Position numbers and translations under genes: made by a program | Shown here: positions 23,501 to 34,552 of the stretch, piece by piece | Numbering within the stretch: the stretch's first letter is position 1 | How the letters are laid out: the number at the start of each line of letters is the position of its first letter | Origin: Morella rubra | Taxonomy: Eukaryota > Streptophyta > Magnoliopsida > Fagales > Myricaceae | Assembly: GCA_003952965.2 (NCBI GenBank) | Contig: CM025854.1 | Location: 27,681,462 to 27,745,461 of the forward strand | Reading direction: 5' to 3' | DNA: 64,000 nt | Notes under the pieces: model-generated | Seen by the model: the letters and a program-made list of their open reading frames with translations, nothing else | What the model was told of the DNA's origin: nothing | Databases searched by the model: none

Positions 23501-26500
23501 ATGCATACGCATTGCAAGCAGTAACTCTTGCAATGGACATTTCTAAATCAATTTGCACATGCAGAGTGAGAGAGAGTGAGAGTCACTAGACTGTGTCAGA
23601 GGCTGGAACTCAATCATGAATTGAAAAAAAAAAGACCATGCTTGCAAAATGAATTTCCATCAAGCAGCCAAGTAGACCAATCTCTTCAGAGAGTGAACAA
23701 ACCCAAAAAGCAAGAAAGGGCAAACTCTTACCAATGTACTCAGGTTTACCCTGTCTATATGAAAATGGATTTAATTTCCGACAGCTTCAACATAATGCAG
23801 TTAGAGAAGATAAAAACCTGTATTTCCATCATAGTAAAACCCAGAAGCAGCATCATAATAATAACCAGATGCTTCATCCCACACAAATCCAGACTGTGGA
23901 GCCAAACCATCATTTTGAACTGCAACCTCTCCACCAATATGCTCCGGCCCACTGGTTGATTGCTTGTCTTCTGGGTTATATTCTTTTGGAGCCCATCCAA
24001 CAGCATCATACTGAATAGCCCAAAAGCAAGAAGCATTAGAAAGCAATCACATTCGAGTCTATTAAATACAATTGCAAAACCAGAAGCAACTAGAAGAGAC
24101 TATATCCAAAAAAAAAAGACACAGTTGAGCAGTTGCTCACAGGTTATGAACACCACGGAGGAATGCTTTCTATACAATCATTTTTAATAACCTAACCATC
24201 CGTGATTCCTTAAACATCAAACCCCGTCCCAGAAGTCTCCAAGAACTTGTCAAGAAACCTAATCTACTGCTGATGTTCTAAAAACACCTTGCATAACATT
24301 TAAACACAGGTGAAAATCAAAGGAACAGCTTTAATGTATGAAACTTAAAGTAAACACATGCATGTAAATGAGCACCTGTTGAGCAAATGTTGCTGCCTCG
24401 ATTGCAGCAGCAGCAAGGCTACTCGACTGGGAAGATCCTGATGTGCCAGAACCTGGACCAAGAATGCTTTTAGCATATGCCACCCTCAAGATCTGCCCAT
24501 TCTTCTCAAGAGTTGTTCCATTCGTGGCTTCAAGAGCTTTGGTCGCATCCTCCACCTACAAAAATAATAAAGGCGATTCTAGCTCAAACCTTTTTTTCTC
24601 TCTCTCTTTTTTTTTTTTTTGTTCCTTGGCAAGCTACCTTCTGTTTCACCAAGTGGAGAATAGAATCCTAGGAGCATTAAAGCTATCTGACTTTCTTAGA
24701 GGCCAAGATAATCTCCAGAAGTCACAACATCATGATCATATTAACTCTAACAACACTGAGAGGGAACTACCAAGAAAGCTTTTCTGAAAAAACAAAAGCA
24801 CTAAAAATAGAAAAACAAAGAACATAAGCAAGTACAAAGAAATTCGATCCACACATTTTGCCAAAAAAATTCAAACAGGTTCAACCATTCAAGCGTGACT
24901 TGCAAGAATCCTTTTCTTTTTTCCCCTTGCAACCCAAGACCTAATACCCCAGCACACCAACATAATCTGGATTGAAATTCACCTTAAAATATGTTCAAAT
25001 GTGCAGCAGATTTAATTCTAGAATCTATAAGCTCATCAAATGTTTTACATTTACGAGTTCTCTACTTTTAATAGCATTTGTCTTCGCAAACAGTACATAA
25101 TTTGTTGAGGAAACCAGAACCTGCAACCACATTTGGAACATTGATACAGAGCAAGGACAAAATATCCAATAGGACTCATCATTGACAACAAAAGGGACTT
25201 ACCGAATGAAAATGCACGAATGCAAATCCCCTTGAGACATGTGTGAATTTATCTCTAACAAGACGGAGGTCCTGCAAATTAAGATCAATAAGACTTACTC
25301 ACAAGTGCCTCAGAGGAGTAGGTCAAAGGGATGAGGACAGTAGCCTTCTTGCTTTAACTGTACAAGGAAAAAAAAAAGGCTCTAATAATTCACTCAGGTT
25401 TTCAGTACCTTAATTGGAGCATGTTTTGAAAATTCATAACGAAGCATTTCCTCATCAGCATTTTCATCCAACCCACGAACCACCAAAACATGGGTAGGAC
25501 CTGAATAGACAACAATTTCATTAATTTAAATACTGCACCACAAAACAAAATCTAGCACATACCATCTCAGAGCAACAACATATACCAACCTGCCTCCAAT
25601 CCTTTCTTCCCCAAGGGTAGCGGATTTGATAGAGCAATATCTGCTGAGGGAGCATCATCACTACGTGGCTCATTACACTGTAGCAAAGGACACAAAATGA
25701 CAGAATCAATATAGTGTAATAAAAATTCAAAACATCAAATTTACAATGACCGTAGCATTGGACAGCCATTCGACATAGGCAGCCTAGATATAGAGTTACA
25801 GTGTGTGTTCACAATCAGCCATGGATAGCCGAATTTAAATCAGAATGCTCTTTAATCACCCAAAGAAAAAAATTAAAGAAATACGGTTGACAAACAAAAA
25901 CGAACCTGGAAGCAAGATGTTCGCCGCGCAAAATTGACACAGCCACAAGAGTTGCACATCCAATCAGATGGTACTGTAATGCTTCTATGGTTAAAGTGGC
26001 CTGGTTTCACAGCATTCTCTTGTCCAAACAGCCCACCTGCCCCACCAGTTGGCTTACTACTGCAACAAAATACAGTTAACAAGGTATACTTGCAGTGAGA
26101 AATGAAAAGGGAATTGCAGGCATTTAAGACATCATCAGTAGAACTTCGGTCACAATTAAAGTCCTACAGTATGTTCAACTGCAACCATAATGGCCGCATT
26201 GACAACCGGTCTGAGCTCCAGACTGGTTTTTTGACATGCAACTCAAGGACCATAGTGTAACAGATTTTCTATACAATTTTATCAGATAGAATAAGACGAA
26301 CAGTACAGGGGGAAAAACCTACCTATACTCAAAGAATAGCTTTCTTCCATCCACAACAAGACCTTCATCTCCAATTTTGTCCATCATTGCACGAGCTGCT
26401 CCCTGTTCCAGTAAAATAACTATGTACACTATTCCTTTGAAGAAAAACAATAAAAATTAACAAGTTAGGCATTAAGGTTACCACTGATGGAAAATCAATA

Positions 26501-28121
26501 AAAGCAAATCCACGAGAGATCCCAGAGTTTCGCTCTTTGATCACACGGACATGACGAAGGGGGCCCCATTCAGCCTGATAGTCACACAAAAACTTTTAAA
26601 CAAAGAGATAATAGAAACAAGAAAAACGATTCAGAGCAAAAACATTGAAACATTACAAGGATCTGGTACAAATCTTCCTCAGTCGTCTTCTGTGAGAGGC
26701 CTTTCACAACAACAGTGGCCGATGGAGCCTACAAGAAGAAAGGATTTTCACTGAAGCCCTATATCATACAAAAAATCAGAGATACGGTAGTATGCAACAT
26801 ACATGTTCAACAACAAAAGCATACCACTGAAAATTGCTCACGATGACGCTTCTCTTCGCGATCCCTTCGCTTATCAGTCCTCTCATGTCGATCATCGTCG
26901 TAACTGTCCTCCCGATAATTTCGACCATGGCTCCGACTTCGAGGGGACCTCGATCTAGGGCGATCATCACGCCCCCGAGATCGGGAGCGTTCATGCCTTC
27001 TATGTGGACTCTGATCTATTTCCCGACTAAGACATCTCTTATCACGGGATTCACGGCGTCTCCAATTACCATCTCTCCTACTGCCTCGGTCATAATCAGA
27101 ATCATAACTGTGGCGACCATAGTCATAGTCCCTTTCACGGCTTTCCTCCCTGCTTTGATGGGACAAGCGCGACCTAGAATCATATTCATCATAAGTGTAT
27201 TCATCACGTTCACGTCCCACAAACCTTGCGGATCTGTCAAATCCATGCTCACGATAGTTTTCTACACTCCGGTACCCATCCCCAAATTTATCAAGTTCCT
27301 GAACTGTATCAACCTCATCATCACGAAAGGTATCCATCTCATGGTATGAATTAATGTAGGGTTGCTCATGTCGTCTTGATTCCCTATCAAGCGGATATTC
27401 CTCTTCATAACTTCTCCTCCTTGATTGTGGCCAAAGACCAATAGCAGGAGGTGGTGGTGGATAGTTGTCCCTATCCCGAACATCACGATGGAAGGCATTT
27501 CTCGAGTAAACATTATCTCTTGAATATCTTTCATCTAAAAACCTCCTCTCATCATAGGAAGCACCAACCCTGCCAAAAGAAAGTAAAGTGGGATACAAGA
27601 GGAAAGATAAAAAATTTGATATAATGCCCCCAAAACAAAGGACCCACAAATAGTCTGAAAATATCAATACACGGTTACAAAAAGCTAGGTTAAAGAATTA
27701 TACACAGAATACATACCAATAAAACTAAACAATAAACTTCTGATATCTATATTTTAACTCGACGCTCATACCCACAAGTACTAAATTACTCTTGTGATGA
27801 TCCTAGTGCAGCACTCACCGGAAGTTTGGCTCATGCACTGCACCATAACCCTCCAGAGCCTGTGAATTCAAGAGAATAACCTATGTCAGCCACAAATAAT
27901 CAATCATGATACGAGCTTAGGCAAATCCAGTCCATATCCTCACTGCCCCACGGCTTCTCTCATTTTTCTTTAGGGATGAGATACCCGGAAAAAATGGACA
28001 ATCACATGTGCCCTAATAATTTCTTGTTTTAGCATCCCATATAGGTGATTATTAAGGAGGAAACCACAATTACGCTGTTATTATCCCATCCTTGCTGATG
28101 ACCATAGCGACCAGGATCCAT
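20591..28121 (-). CDS. SUA: Splicing factor SUPPRESSOR OF ABI3-5 (RBM5/RBM10 homologue)
   Basis: Nuclear RNA-binding protein that controls alternative splicing (in Arabidopsis, of ABI3). Fifteen coding exons, all phase-consistent: 28074-28121, 27819-27859, 26825-27569, 26657-26728, 26482-26574, 26323-26402, 25906-26059, 25590-25677, 25409-25500, 25203-25271, 24376-24555, 23818-24010, 21693-22655, 21198-21382, 20591-20770; 1060 residues. Order: Arg/Ser/Asp-rich N-terminus (30-277), RRM1 (~281-361), RanBP2 zinc finger (WMCNSC..SCFQC, ~390-415), RRM2 (~444-530, RGFAFVHFHS), OCRE repeat domain (~575-640, SGYYYDAASGFYYDGNTG), low-complexity region, then G-patch (~985-1035, NMGWQEGLGLGKDG). This is the full RBM5 architecture. 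The 1.2 kb intron after the first OCRE exon holds lossy tandem copies. A leader intron precedes the ATG exon. Confidence 0.95.
22680..23680. repeat. Serial tandem copies in a SUA intron
   Basis: Three neighbouring versions of one unit: 23158-23680 (intact, ~523 bp), 22775-23157 (~383 bp) and a remnant at about 22680-22774. The first ~205 bp of the two larger copies are identical to my eye; the remainder of the middle copy lacks many blocks of 1-20 bases. The remnant carries junctions found only in the middle copy (for example CATTATAAAATG) plus further losses. All lie inside the intron between coding exons 23818-24010 and 21693-22655 and leave both splice sites intact. Confidence 0.8.
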
Positions 28122-28860
28122 TTCTTGCAAGCAATACCCGTCAGCGTTACCCCCTACAAGGCTCTTGATGGTTGTTCAGATGATTCAGGAGCAGAATGTA
28201 TCAAAACTTCTCCTGTAATATATGCACAAACAGAAACGATTATGACATGATGAACCAAGAACTCCCATGACTTGACCTTGGCCCCTCTTTCATAACTGGA
28301 ATCCTCAAATCAAATCCTTTCCACAAATTCAGTAACACCCATCTTCCAATTCGCTTAACACAAAACAGAGGAGAGCCTTGATTGTAGAAACCATCAGCTA
28401 ATAAATCATGACTATCATCCAAAGTAACGCACAGCAGGATATCAAGCTTGGAAAATAAAATCATAAACCGAATGTTGAGCAATGACATTTGCGATAAAAG
28501 AACTTCACTGCAGATGGCTGGAAAAGGCAGAAAGACCATACAAAAAGCAAATGTATATTTATATGTCTGTGTTCATGATATCTTTTGGGAACCAAAAGCG
28601 GATAGCGAAATACCTATACGGGCACGTGAAAGGTAAACACTGAAATTAAGTGGCAATAGATTCAGATAAGTTGAGCGTTTTGTGAAAAGGAGCCTTGAAA
28701 TTAGTGAACAAAGATTGGCGTATCGGTGAATCAGTGAAGAACCAAAAACCCTAATTCGCGAACAAGGAATTGAAGAAGACCCGCGTACCTACCAGGTGGA
28801 TGTGCGAATAGTGGTCGGATCCGATCCGAACTGCGTTCCTCTATATTCTCCTCCTCCTTC
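28122..28860 (-). promoter_or_regulatory. SUA 5' leader with intron
   Basis: Reading down the minus strand, a leader exon ends near 28790 at a CCTGGTAGGTACG donor region and the ATG exon begins near 28135 after a CTTGCAAG-type sequence. A leader intron of about 650 bases is therefore likely. CT-rich DNA at 28840-28870 fits the transcription start region. Confidence 0.4.
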
Positions 28861-30009
28861 CCCTCCTCGATTTCGCTGAGTCGTTAGGGTTTTTATTTTA
28901 TCAGCTACTGGAATATGGGGATACGACTGACGCCCAACGACAATACCCCGCCGTACTTTTGGGGATCTAAAAGACTAAAAGTCGGGCCCTGACCTGAGCT
29001 CTTTGTGTAAGAATTTCGACGAATTTGTGCATACTATTTATATAGAGCTTTCTCGGCAAAACTATATTCAATATAACCACAAAATACCGATCATTTAGTT
29101 GGTGGTGGTTTTCCAAACACGAAATCCAATATTATCCTTAATTACTCATAAGATTCATAAATTAAAGTTTTAATTTTTTTTTTTGCAAAATGATGTTGAT
29201 GGATAAATTCTTCAAGTACTACATTTTTTTAGAAGGTATTTTATAAGAAAAATGTTTAACGGTTATCCATTTTAGTTGAAAAAAAAGAAGTCAGATTTTA
29301 TTCTCCTTTGAAGTTTGAACCATCGCCTAATTGTAATTAATACCCCAAACTATTATTCTTAATAAATTGACCCGCTTAAATATCACCGTTTTTGAACCCA
29401 TCTTTATTGTTAAGATTTAAGCGTCAATATGATGCAACATTCCTTTATATGTTATTCATTTTCGTGGTTAAATTTTAACTTAGACCTAAAAAAATGCAAT
29501 TTAGGAGGTTGAATTGCAAAGAATGACAATTTAAGGGACACATTGTAAGCAGAGTGAGACAATATAATTTTTATATTTTAATACATTAATCTTATAAACT
29601 GATGCGGTCATACATTAGTATTAACCGGATGCCTACATTGTTTTCGGTTTGGTTGGGGTCCACTGCGTTGTCCATTCTACCCAGTTAAAACGCCCGCGGA
29701 TTGGCTCAGCCTTGGGGGGCTCGATTTTGATGACCGGCCAGAACGTGTGATGTTGGGTGGATGTGGATCATCTGGGCTTTGTCGTGTTATTGAAATGGGC
29801 ATCACAAGAGATGTCTCGGACGTACGTTGGACTTTGCCAAGTGGACTACCATCTACGGGCTTGGCTTCACGATCCTGCGCTTCCAAACATCTCAGTCCAA
29901 TTGAATGGGACACTTGCGTTATGAATGCGCAATTGTTTTGTTTGGAGTAAAACCTTAAAGCCGTCTGTCACTCGTGGGTGAGATAGCTTTATAGTTAGAG
30001 AACGAACCT

Positions 30010-30435
30010 CCACGCATGAAGGAATTATATTCAGTGACTCAACGTGAATTTGAATACTAATATACTATAATCAATAAACGAGAATGAATTTTTTGACTTA
30101 ATTAATATTCAAACGGTAAAGGTGATTCTGAGTGTATGAGATTTATTATTGCACTCTTAATAATAAATTTGGTGTCTTTGTCTGACTCGAAAGTATTTTT
30201 CTAGTTATTGTTTTATCTATAGCTAGACCAACCTTGATGCATTAATGAATTATATTCAGTAATTCGACATGAATTTGAGTATTACAATACATTGAGCTTT
30301 TTAACATAACTAATATTGAAAATATCCACTTGAGTGTCTGAAATTTGCTATTGGACTAGTGATATTTAGTCGTAGCATTTTTTAGGTCAGGTTTATTCGA
30401 ATTTGGTGCATATAATTTATTTTTCTAGTTATTGT
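30010..30435 (+). repeat. Imperfect tandem duplication (~215 bp unit)
   Basis: Two units, about 30010-30220 and 30227-30435, share GAATTATATTCAGT, CGTGAATTTGA-like and TTTTTCTAGTTATTGTTTT blocks. They differ by many substitutions, so this duplication is old and decayed by ordinary point mutation. Confidence 0.5.
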
Positions 30436-30508
30436 TTTTCTTCCTCGTGTTTCCCACTGACTAACTGCAATGGACAAGAAAGGAAAGGACGAAAAAGGTG
30501 CCTCCTGA

Positions 30509-30561
30509 TATATGTTAATTTTCTTTTCTCTTTTTTTTTTTGGGTTGGTATATGCTAATTT
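30509..30561 (-). mobile_element. Possible micro-insertion, minus orientation
   Basis: Direct repeats 30509-30521 and 30549-30561 (TATATGYTAATTT, one mismatch) flank a 27-base T-rich insert. On the minus strand the insert is CCAACCC, a run of A, then eight A/G bases. The A-run is not flush with the repeat, so support is weaker. Confidence 0.3.
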
Positions 30562-30595
30562 CAACCTCTACCACTTATGTCTTGGAAGTGTTTGT

Positions 30596-30930
30596 TTTAT
30601 AAAAAACTGTAAGTTTTTAATAAAATTGTGAATATTTATGTAGATTATAATTTTATAGATTTTTATGTAAAGATTAGTTAAAATTTGTAAAGATGTTTAA
30701 TTTTTATTAATTTTTGTTAAAAAGTGTATAGAAAGATGATTTGATATAATTATTTAATAAAATAATATTAAAGTTAAGTGAAAAAATATTTATTATAATT
30801 TTTTAAAAAATATTAAATTTTGTATGAAAAATTGTTAAAGATTATGTAAAATTTATTAATATTTATATATAAATTTTTAAAATTTAAAATATTAATTTTG
30901 GGAATATATTTATATTTTTAAAAAATTATG
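30596..30930 (+). repeat. AT-rich repeat family A, forward copy
   Basis: About 335 bp aligning to the reverse complement of 4990-5290 and to 63890-64000. Very low GC, no coding capacity. Likely a non-autonomous element; terminal repeats are not clear enough to fix its ends. Confidence 0.55.
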
Positions 30931-31389
30931 AAAACGAACGTGGACTTGTTTCCAAGTTTTGCGCCGAACAAAAAGCTCGATATCGTACGTGGAACGTTTT
31001 CCTTCTCTTTGTGGTGGACGAGCCGGGAGTAAAGCAACAAGTCAAAAGGGTATGGGCCCCTGTCTGTTATCTTACTTTTGCCTCGATTTCCAGCCCACCA
31101 TCAGGCCTGTTCCTGACAGCTCTATTCTATGGTCTTAGAGGTTAGAATTTTGGAGGATTTTAAAGTTTGTGAAAAAATAAAGTTATTTTTTAAGATTTGA
31201 TAAAAAAATAAGAATGAGAAGAGTTAAATAAATATTATAATAAAAAATAATAAATTTACGAAGAGAGAGAATATTTTATAATTTTTGAACGAAGTGGAAA
31301 TATTTGGGGTGTAGTTATTTCGCCCAGTATCCCATCGGTTTTCACTTACCCAAAAAGAAACAAGTTGCAAACGACAATGGAACTCTATC

Positions 31390-31509
31390 AAGTAAACTGC
31401 GCTGGACCGTGGATGTCTCTTTTGAGCCTCCTTGATGTTTCCGACTCTTTTTGTTTTATTGAAGTTTGCTTAGAAAAAAAAAAAAAAAAAAAGTAAACTG
31501 CGCTGGACC
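31390..31509 (+). mobile_element. Poly(A)-tailed retroposed fragment with 19-bp target duplication
   Basis: Perfect 19-base direct repeats, AAGTAAACTGCGCTGGACC, lie at 31390-31408 and 31491-31509. The insert between them is about 65 bases of ordinary complexity (31409-31473), ending TTTGCTTAG, then 19 A (31474-31492, the last two shared with the repeat). This is a textbook product of LINE-type retroposition of the 3' end of an RNA. The donor transcript is not in this window. It lies about 430 bp upstream of the GST start site region. Confidence 0.8.
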
Positions 31510-31814
31510 ACGGTGCCCAGTGCACCCTCAGCGATTATTCTCATTTTCTGAAGCCCGTCGGAGGCGAGTGAGTCAATACTTCAAAGGTTGCTCCTACCAA
31601 CCAGCCGAGGCAGGCACGTGCCAACCCCCATAACCACCATGCACCGTCTCGAGGCAAGTAAATGCTGAACATCAACATTTGAATGCGATGTTCCTAAAAA
31701 CTAATCACTTCCGCACTAGGGTTTGGTTTCTGGAAGTCAACAACCAAGAAGAAGAAAGTCTCTTTCGTAGATTTCCACGTGACAACCCCCGTTAACTTAA
31801 CGAGAAATCTCTGC

Positions 31815-31824
31815 TATATAAATA
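31815..31824 (+). promoter_or_regulatory. TATA box of the GSTF gene
   Basis: TATATAAATA about 120 bases upstream of the GST start codon. Position and sequence fit a core promoter with transcription starting near 31850. Confidence 0.65.
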
Positions 31825-31942
31825 AGCGGTTGGAGCTTCGCATGAAGGACAGGACTTGAAGATCCTTCTCGTGGAAATAGCCTTTTTTTCTAAGCAGATA
31901 CTGTACGTGGGAGAGAACTGCTTTTTAGGCAATAGAATTAAG

Positions 31943-33312
31943 ATGGTTGTGAAAGTGTATGGTTCAATGAGGGCAGCCTGCCCACAGAGGGTGCTAGCTT
32001 GCCTTCTGGAGAAGGAGGTGGACTTTGATATTATTCATATTGATCTCGACGCAGGAGAGCATAAGCGGCCTGATTTCCTAGTCCGACAGGTAGTTAATAA
32101 CGTGGTATAAGTTAGAGATATGTAGCATGTTCAGTTGGGTCATGTCTCGTGAAACAAAATTAGTTATTGGAGGAAACATAGTAAGAAGGTTGTGTCACAA
32201 CTCCCAACAGATGTAATATTATAATTAAGTTACGTACTTCAGAGCTTAAAATTTATTGATTTACTAGATGTAGCTAGATTTATTATATTGGCTGTATATA
32301 TTTCGTGTCGTTAATTTTTACTAAATGGAGTTTTGTGATTTATTTGGCACAGCCGTTTGGACAAGTTCCGGCCATAGAGGATGGTGATCTCAAGCTTTAT
32401 GGTAAGTTGCCAGGAAAAGAAGAACTTCCTAATTCCCTGCTACTTCTGTAGGAAATGGTTTAGCAGTATATTACGTACGTACCTTCGTCAAATTGTACGT
32501 TACCATGCATCTTCCAACCGAAATGCAAAGGCTAGCTCTGGTAGCATTAGCATGTCTTTCCTTTTTTAAGACTTGTACGTGGACGTGATCACCCAAAGCC
32601 AAGTTCTCTCCTTTAAATCCTTGGAAGTAATTTCATTATAACAATAATATTGATATTTAAATATTTATTTTCTAAATTAAATACTTTGATGTTTATCATC
32701 AAAGAGATCATAAAAATAAATTTAAGAAAACTAAAAAAAAAAAAATATTAGAATATATTTTCTCTGTTACTGTTATCGAATATCCTGAATTATACTCAGT
32801 GGATCTCCAAAATAGAATTTTGTATTTACAGCTGCATGTTCTCGTTTTTTGGTTTCGTTTCAGAGTCCAGAGCAATTATCCGGTATTATGCAGCAAAGTA
32901 CGAAGACCGCGGTCCAAACCTATTGGGAAAGACTTTGGAAGAGAGGGCAGTCATAGATCAATGGATGGACGTGGAAGCACACAACTTCAGCGACTTGGTC
33001 CGCATTCTTGTCTTCCAGCTTATCGTCCTGCCGCGCATGGGAAAGCCCGGGGACTTGGCGTTGGCTCACAGCTGTGAGAAAAAGCTAGAGAAGGTGCTGG
33101 ACGTATATGAGCAATCGTTGTCAAAGAGTAGCTATCTCACCGGAGACACTTTCAGTTTGGCTGATCTGAGCCATCTTCCGTGCGTTAGATATCTTATGGA
33201 TGAACTTCAAATGGGGCACTTAGTGACGGAGAGGAAGAATGTGAACGCATGGTGGGAGAAAATCTCAAACCGACCTGCTTGGAAGAAGTTACTGACGCTT
33301 GCTGGTTATTAG
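31943..33312 (+). CDS. GSTF11/12-like: Phi-class glutathione S-transferase, GSTF11/GSTF12 (TT19) type
   Basis: Cytosolic GST. Members of this clade act mainly as flavonoid carriers; TT19 is needed to bring anthocyanins and proanthocyanidin precursors to the vacuole. Exons 31943-32089, 32353-32401 and 32864-33312 give 214 residues, normal for phi GSTs with the typical three-exon layout. Seen: N-terminal VKVYGSMRAACPQRVL, PFGQVPAIEDGDLKL, ESRAIIRYYAAKY (glutathione site) and LSHLPCVRYL in the helical domain. The usual phi catalytic Ser near position 11-12 is replaced by Ala/Ala-Cys (RAACPQR), as in TT19, which argues for a binding rather than a conjugating role. Which of the two orthologues it is cannot be settled by eye. 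Confidence 0.92.
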
Positions 33313-34552
33313 GCAGTTGTATCAATTTGAAGCTGCTCTTCTTTTATCTAGATGGGTGCTGCTTTCTACTATCTTACTTGGTTTTCTTTCTTTTTCTTTT
33401 TTTCACTTTTTTCTTGAGAGTGAATAATATCTGTGTGGCATCTTATGCATTAGTATTGAATAAGATAATTAAGGTATGAATGTAACATATATTATTCTTA
33501 TGCATATGCATTTAGTTTTTAGATTCTAATTTGAGCAGTTTCTTCCATGAAATTTTATTGTTAATGTCCTCCTGTCTAATACTATTACCATCAAGTACTA
33601 CAACCCTTTTTCTCGAGAAAAAAAAAATGGAATCTCCAGAAAAATAAGAGAGGTTGAAGAAACACAAAATTAACAAAACGATTAAAAACTTAACAACAAA
33701 CCGATGAAAGCATTGTTGTCTTTTGTCAACACAATAGATTCAAGAACTACTAGTAGTAGTAATATTAATCCACATCACTCAATATTGTCATAGTCATCAG
33801 ACTTATCACCATCACCATCATCGCGATCTAAATCCATAGTTTTCCTAGTACTATTCTTCTATGTTTAAATATATTTTTCGTTCATCAATACTGATATTTT
33901 ACAACCCGAACTATTAAGTTTGTTACATTTTATTCCTCCTCTTCTAATCGCTTGTGTACATGTTGCATCACTCACATTTAATGTGGACAGAAATAAAAGA
34001 AACGACCGAGGGAGGGGACTGCATCACGCTGTTCCCTCCGTCAAACTCTACTTTTACTCCACTGTTTTGTGCTATGCATAAAATAGTTGGCTATAAGGTG
34101 AACCGCGTGTGATGTTCATATTTGGCGTTTAAATAAAAAAACATTTAACGGCAGCCAAAAAAAGAAAAAATTCTACGGTTGTGTTGTTAGCACGAATTTA
34201 TTGTGTTTGTATTACATGGAATGCTCCTGGCGCATGTAAACCGCTTGAGAAAATTAATGCAATCGAAGGGGAAAAAAATAAAAAATAAAAATAAAAAAAA
34301 ATTACATACGGTACAAAATTTGTTGGGGGAAACCAGTGCTTGAACACGGTTTGCTTTGTATTTCCGTAGGCAGCCGCGCATGCATTTCAAGGAATAATTT
34401 GAAGGGATGCTTTTAATTTTGAATACTACCTACAACATAAGATAAAGGTGCCAAAATATACAAGTTATTATTATTATTATTATTCTTATTTTGCTTTTAC
34501 GGAGCTTCTCCCTATATAATCAGTTGTGGAATTCTATGTTCAAGAATTGTAT
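33313..34552. other. Intergenic DNA, GSTF 3' side to PSY 3' side
   Basis: Convergent gene ends; holds both 3' UTRs. An ATT trinucleotide repeat is at about 34466-34483. No further gene seen. Confidence 0.5.

Larger units (their letters stand above)
28880..31814. other. Intergenic DNA with several small repeats
   Basis: No gene found in 2.9 kb. 30010-30435 is an old imperfect tandem duplication, 30509-30561 a possible micro-insertion, 30596-30930 a copy of repeat family A and 31390-31509 an A-tailed retroposed fragment. The open frames at 29677-29950 read on both strands and have no recognisable product. Confidence 0.5.
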
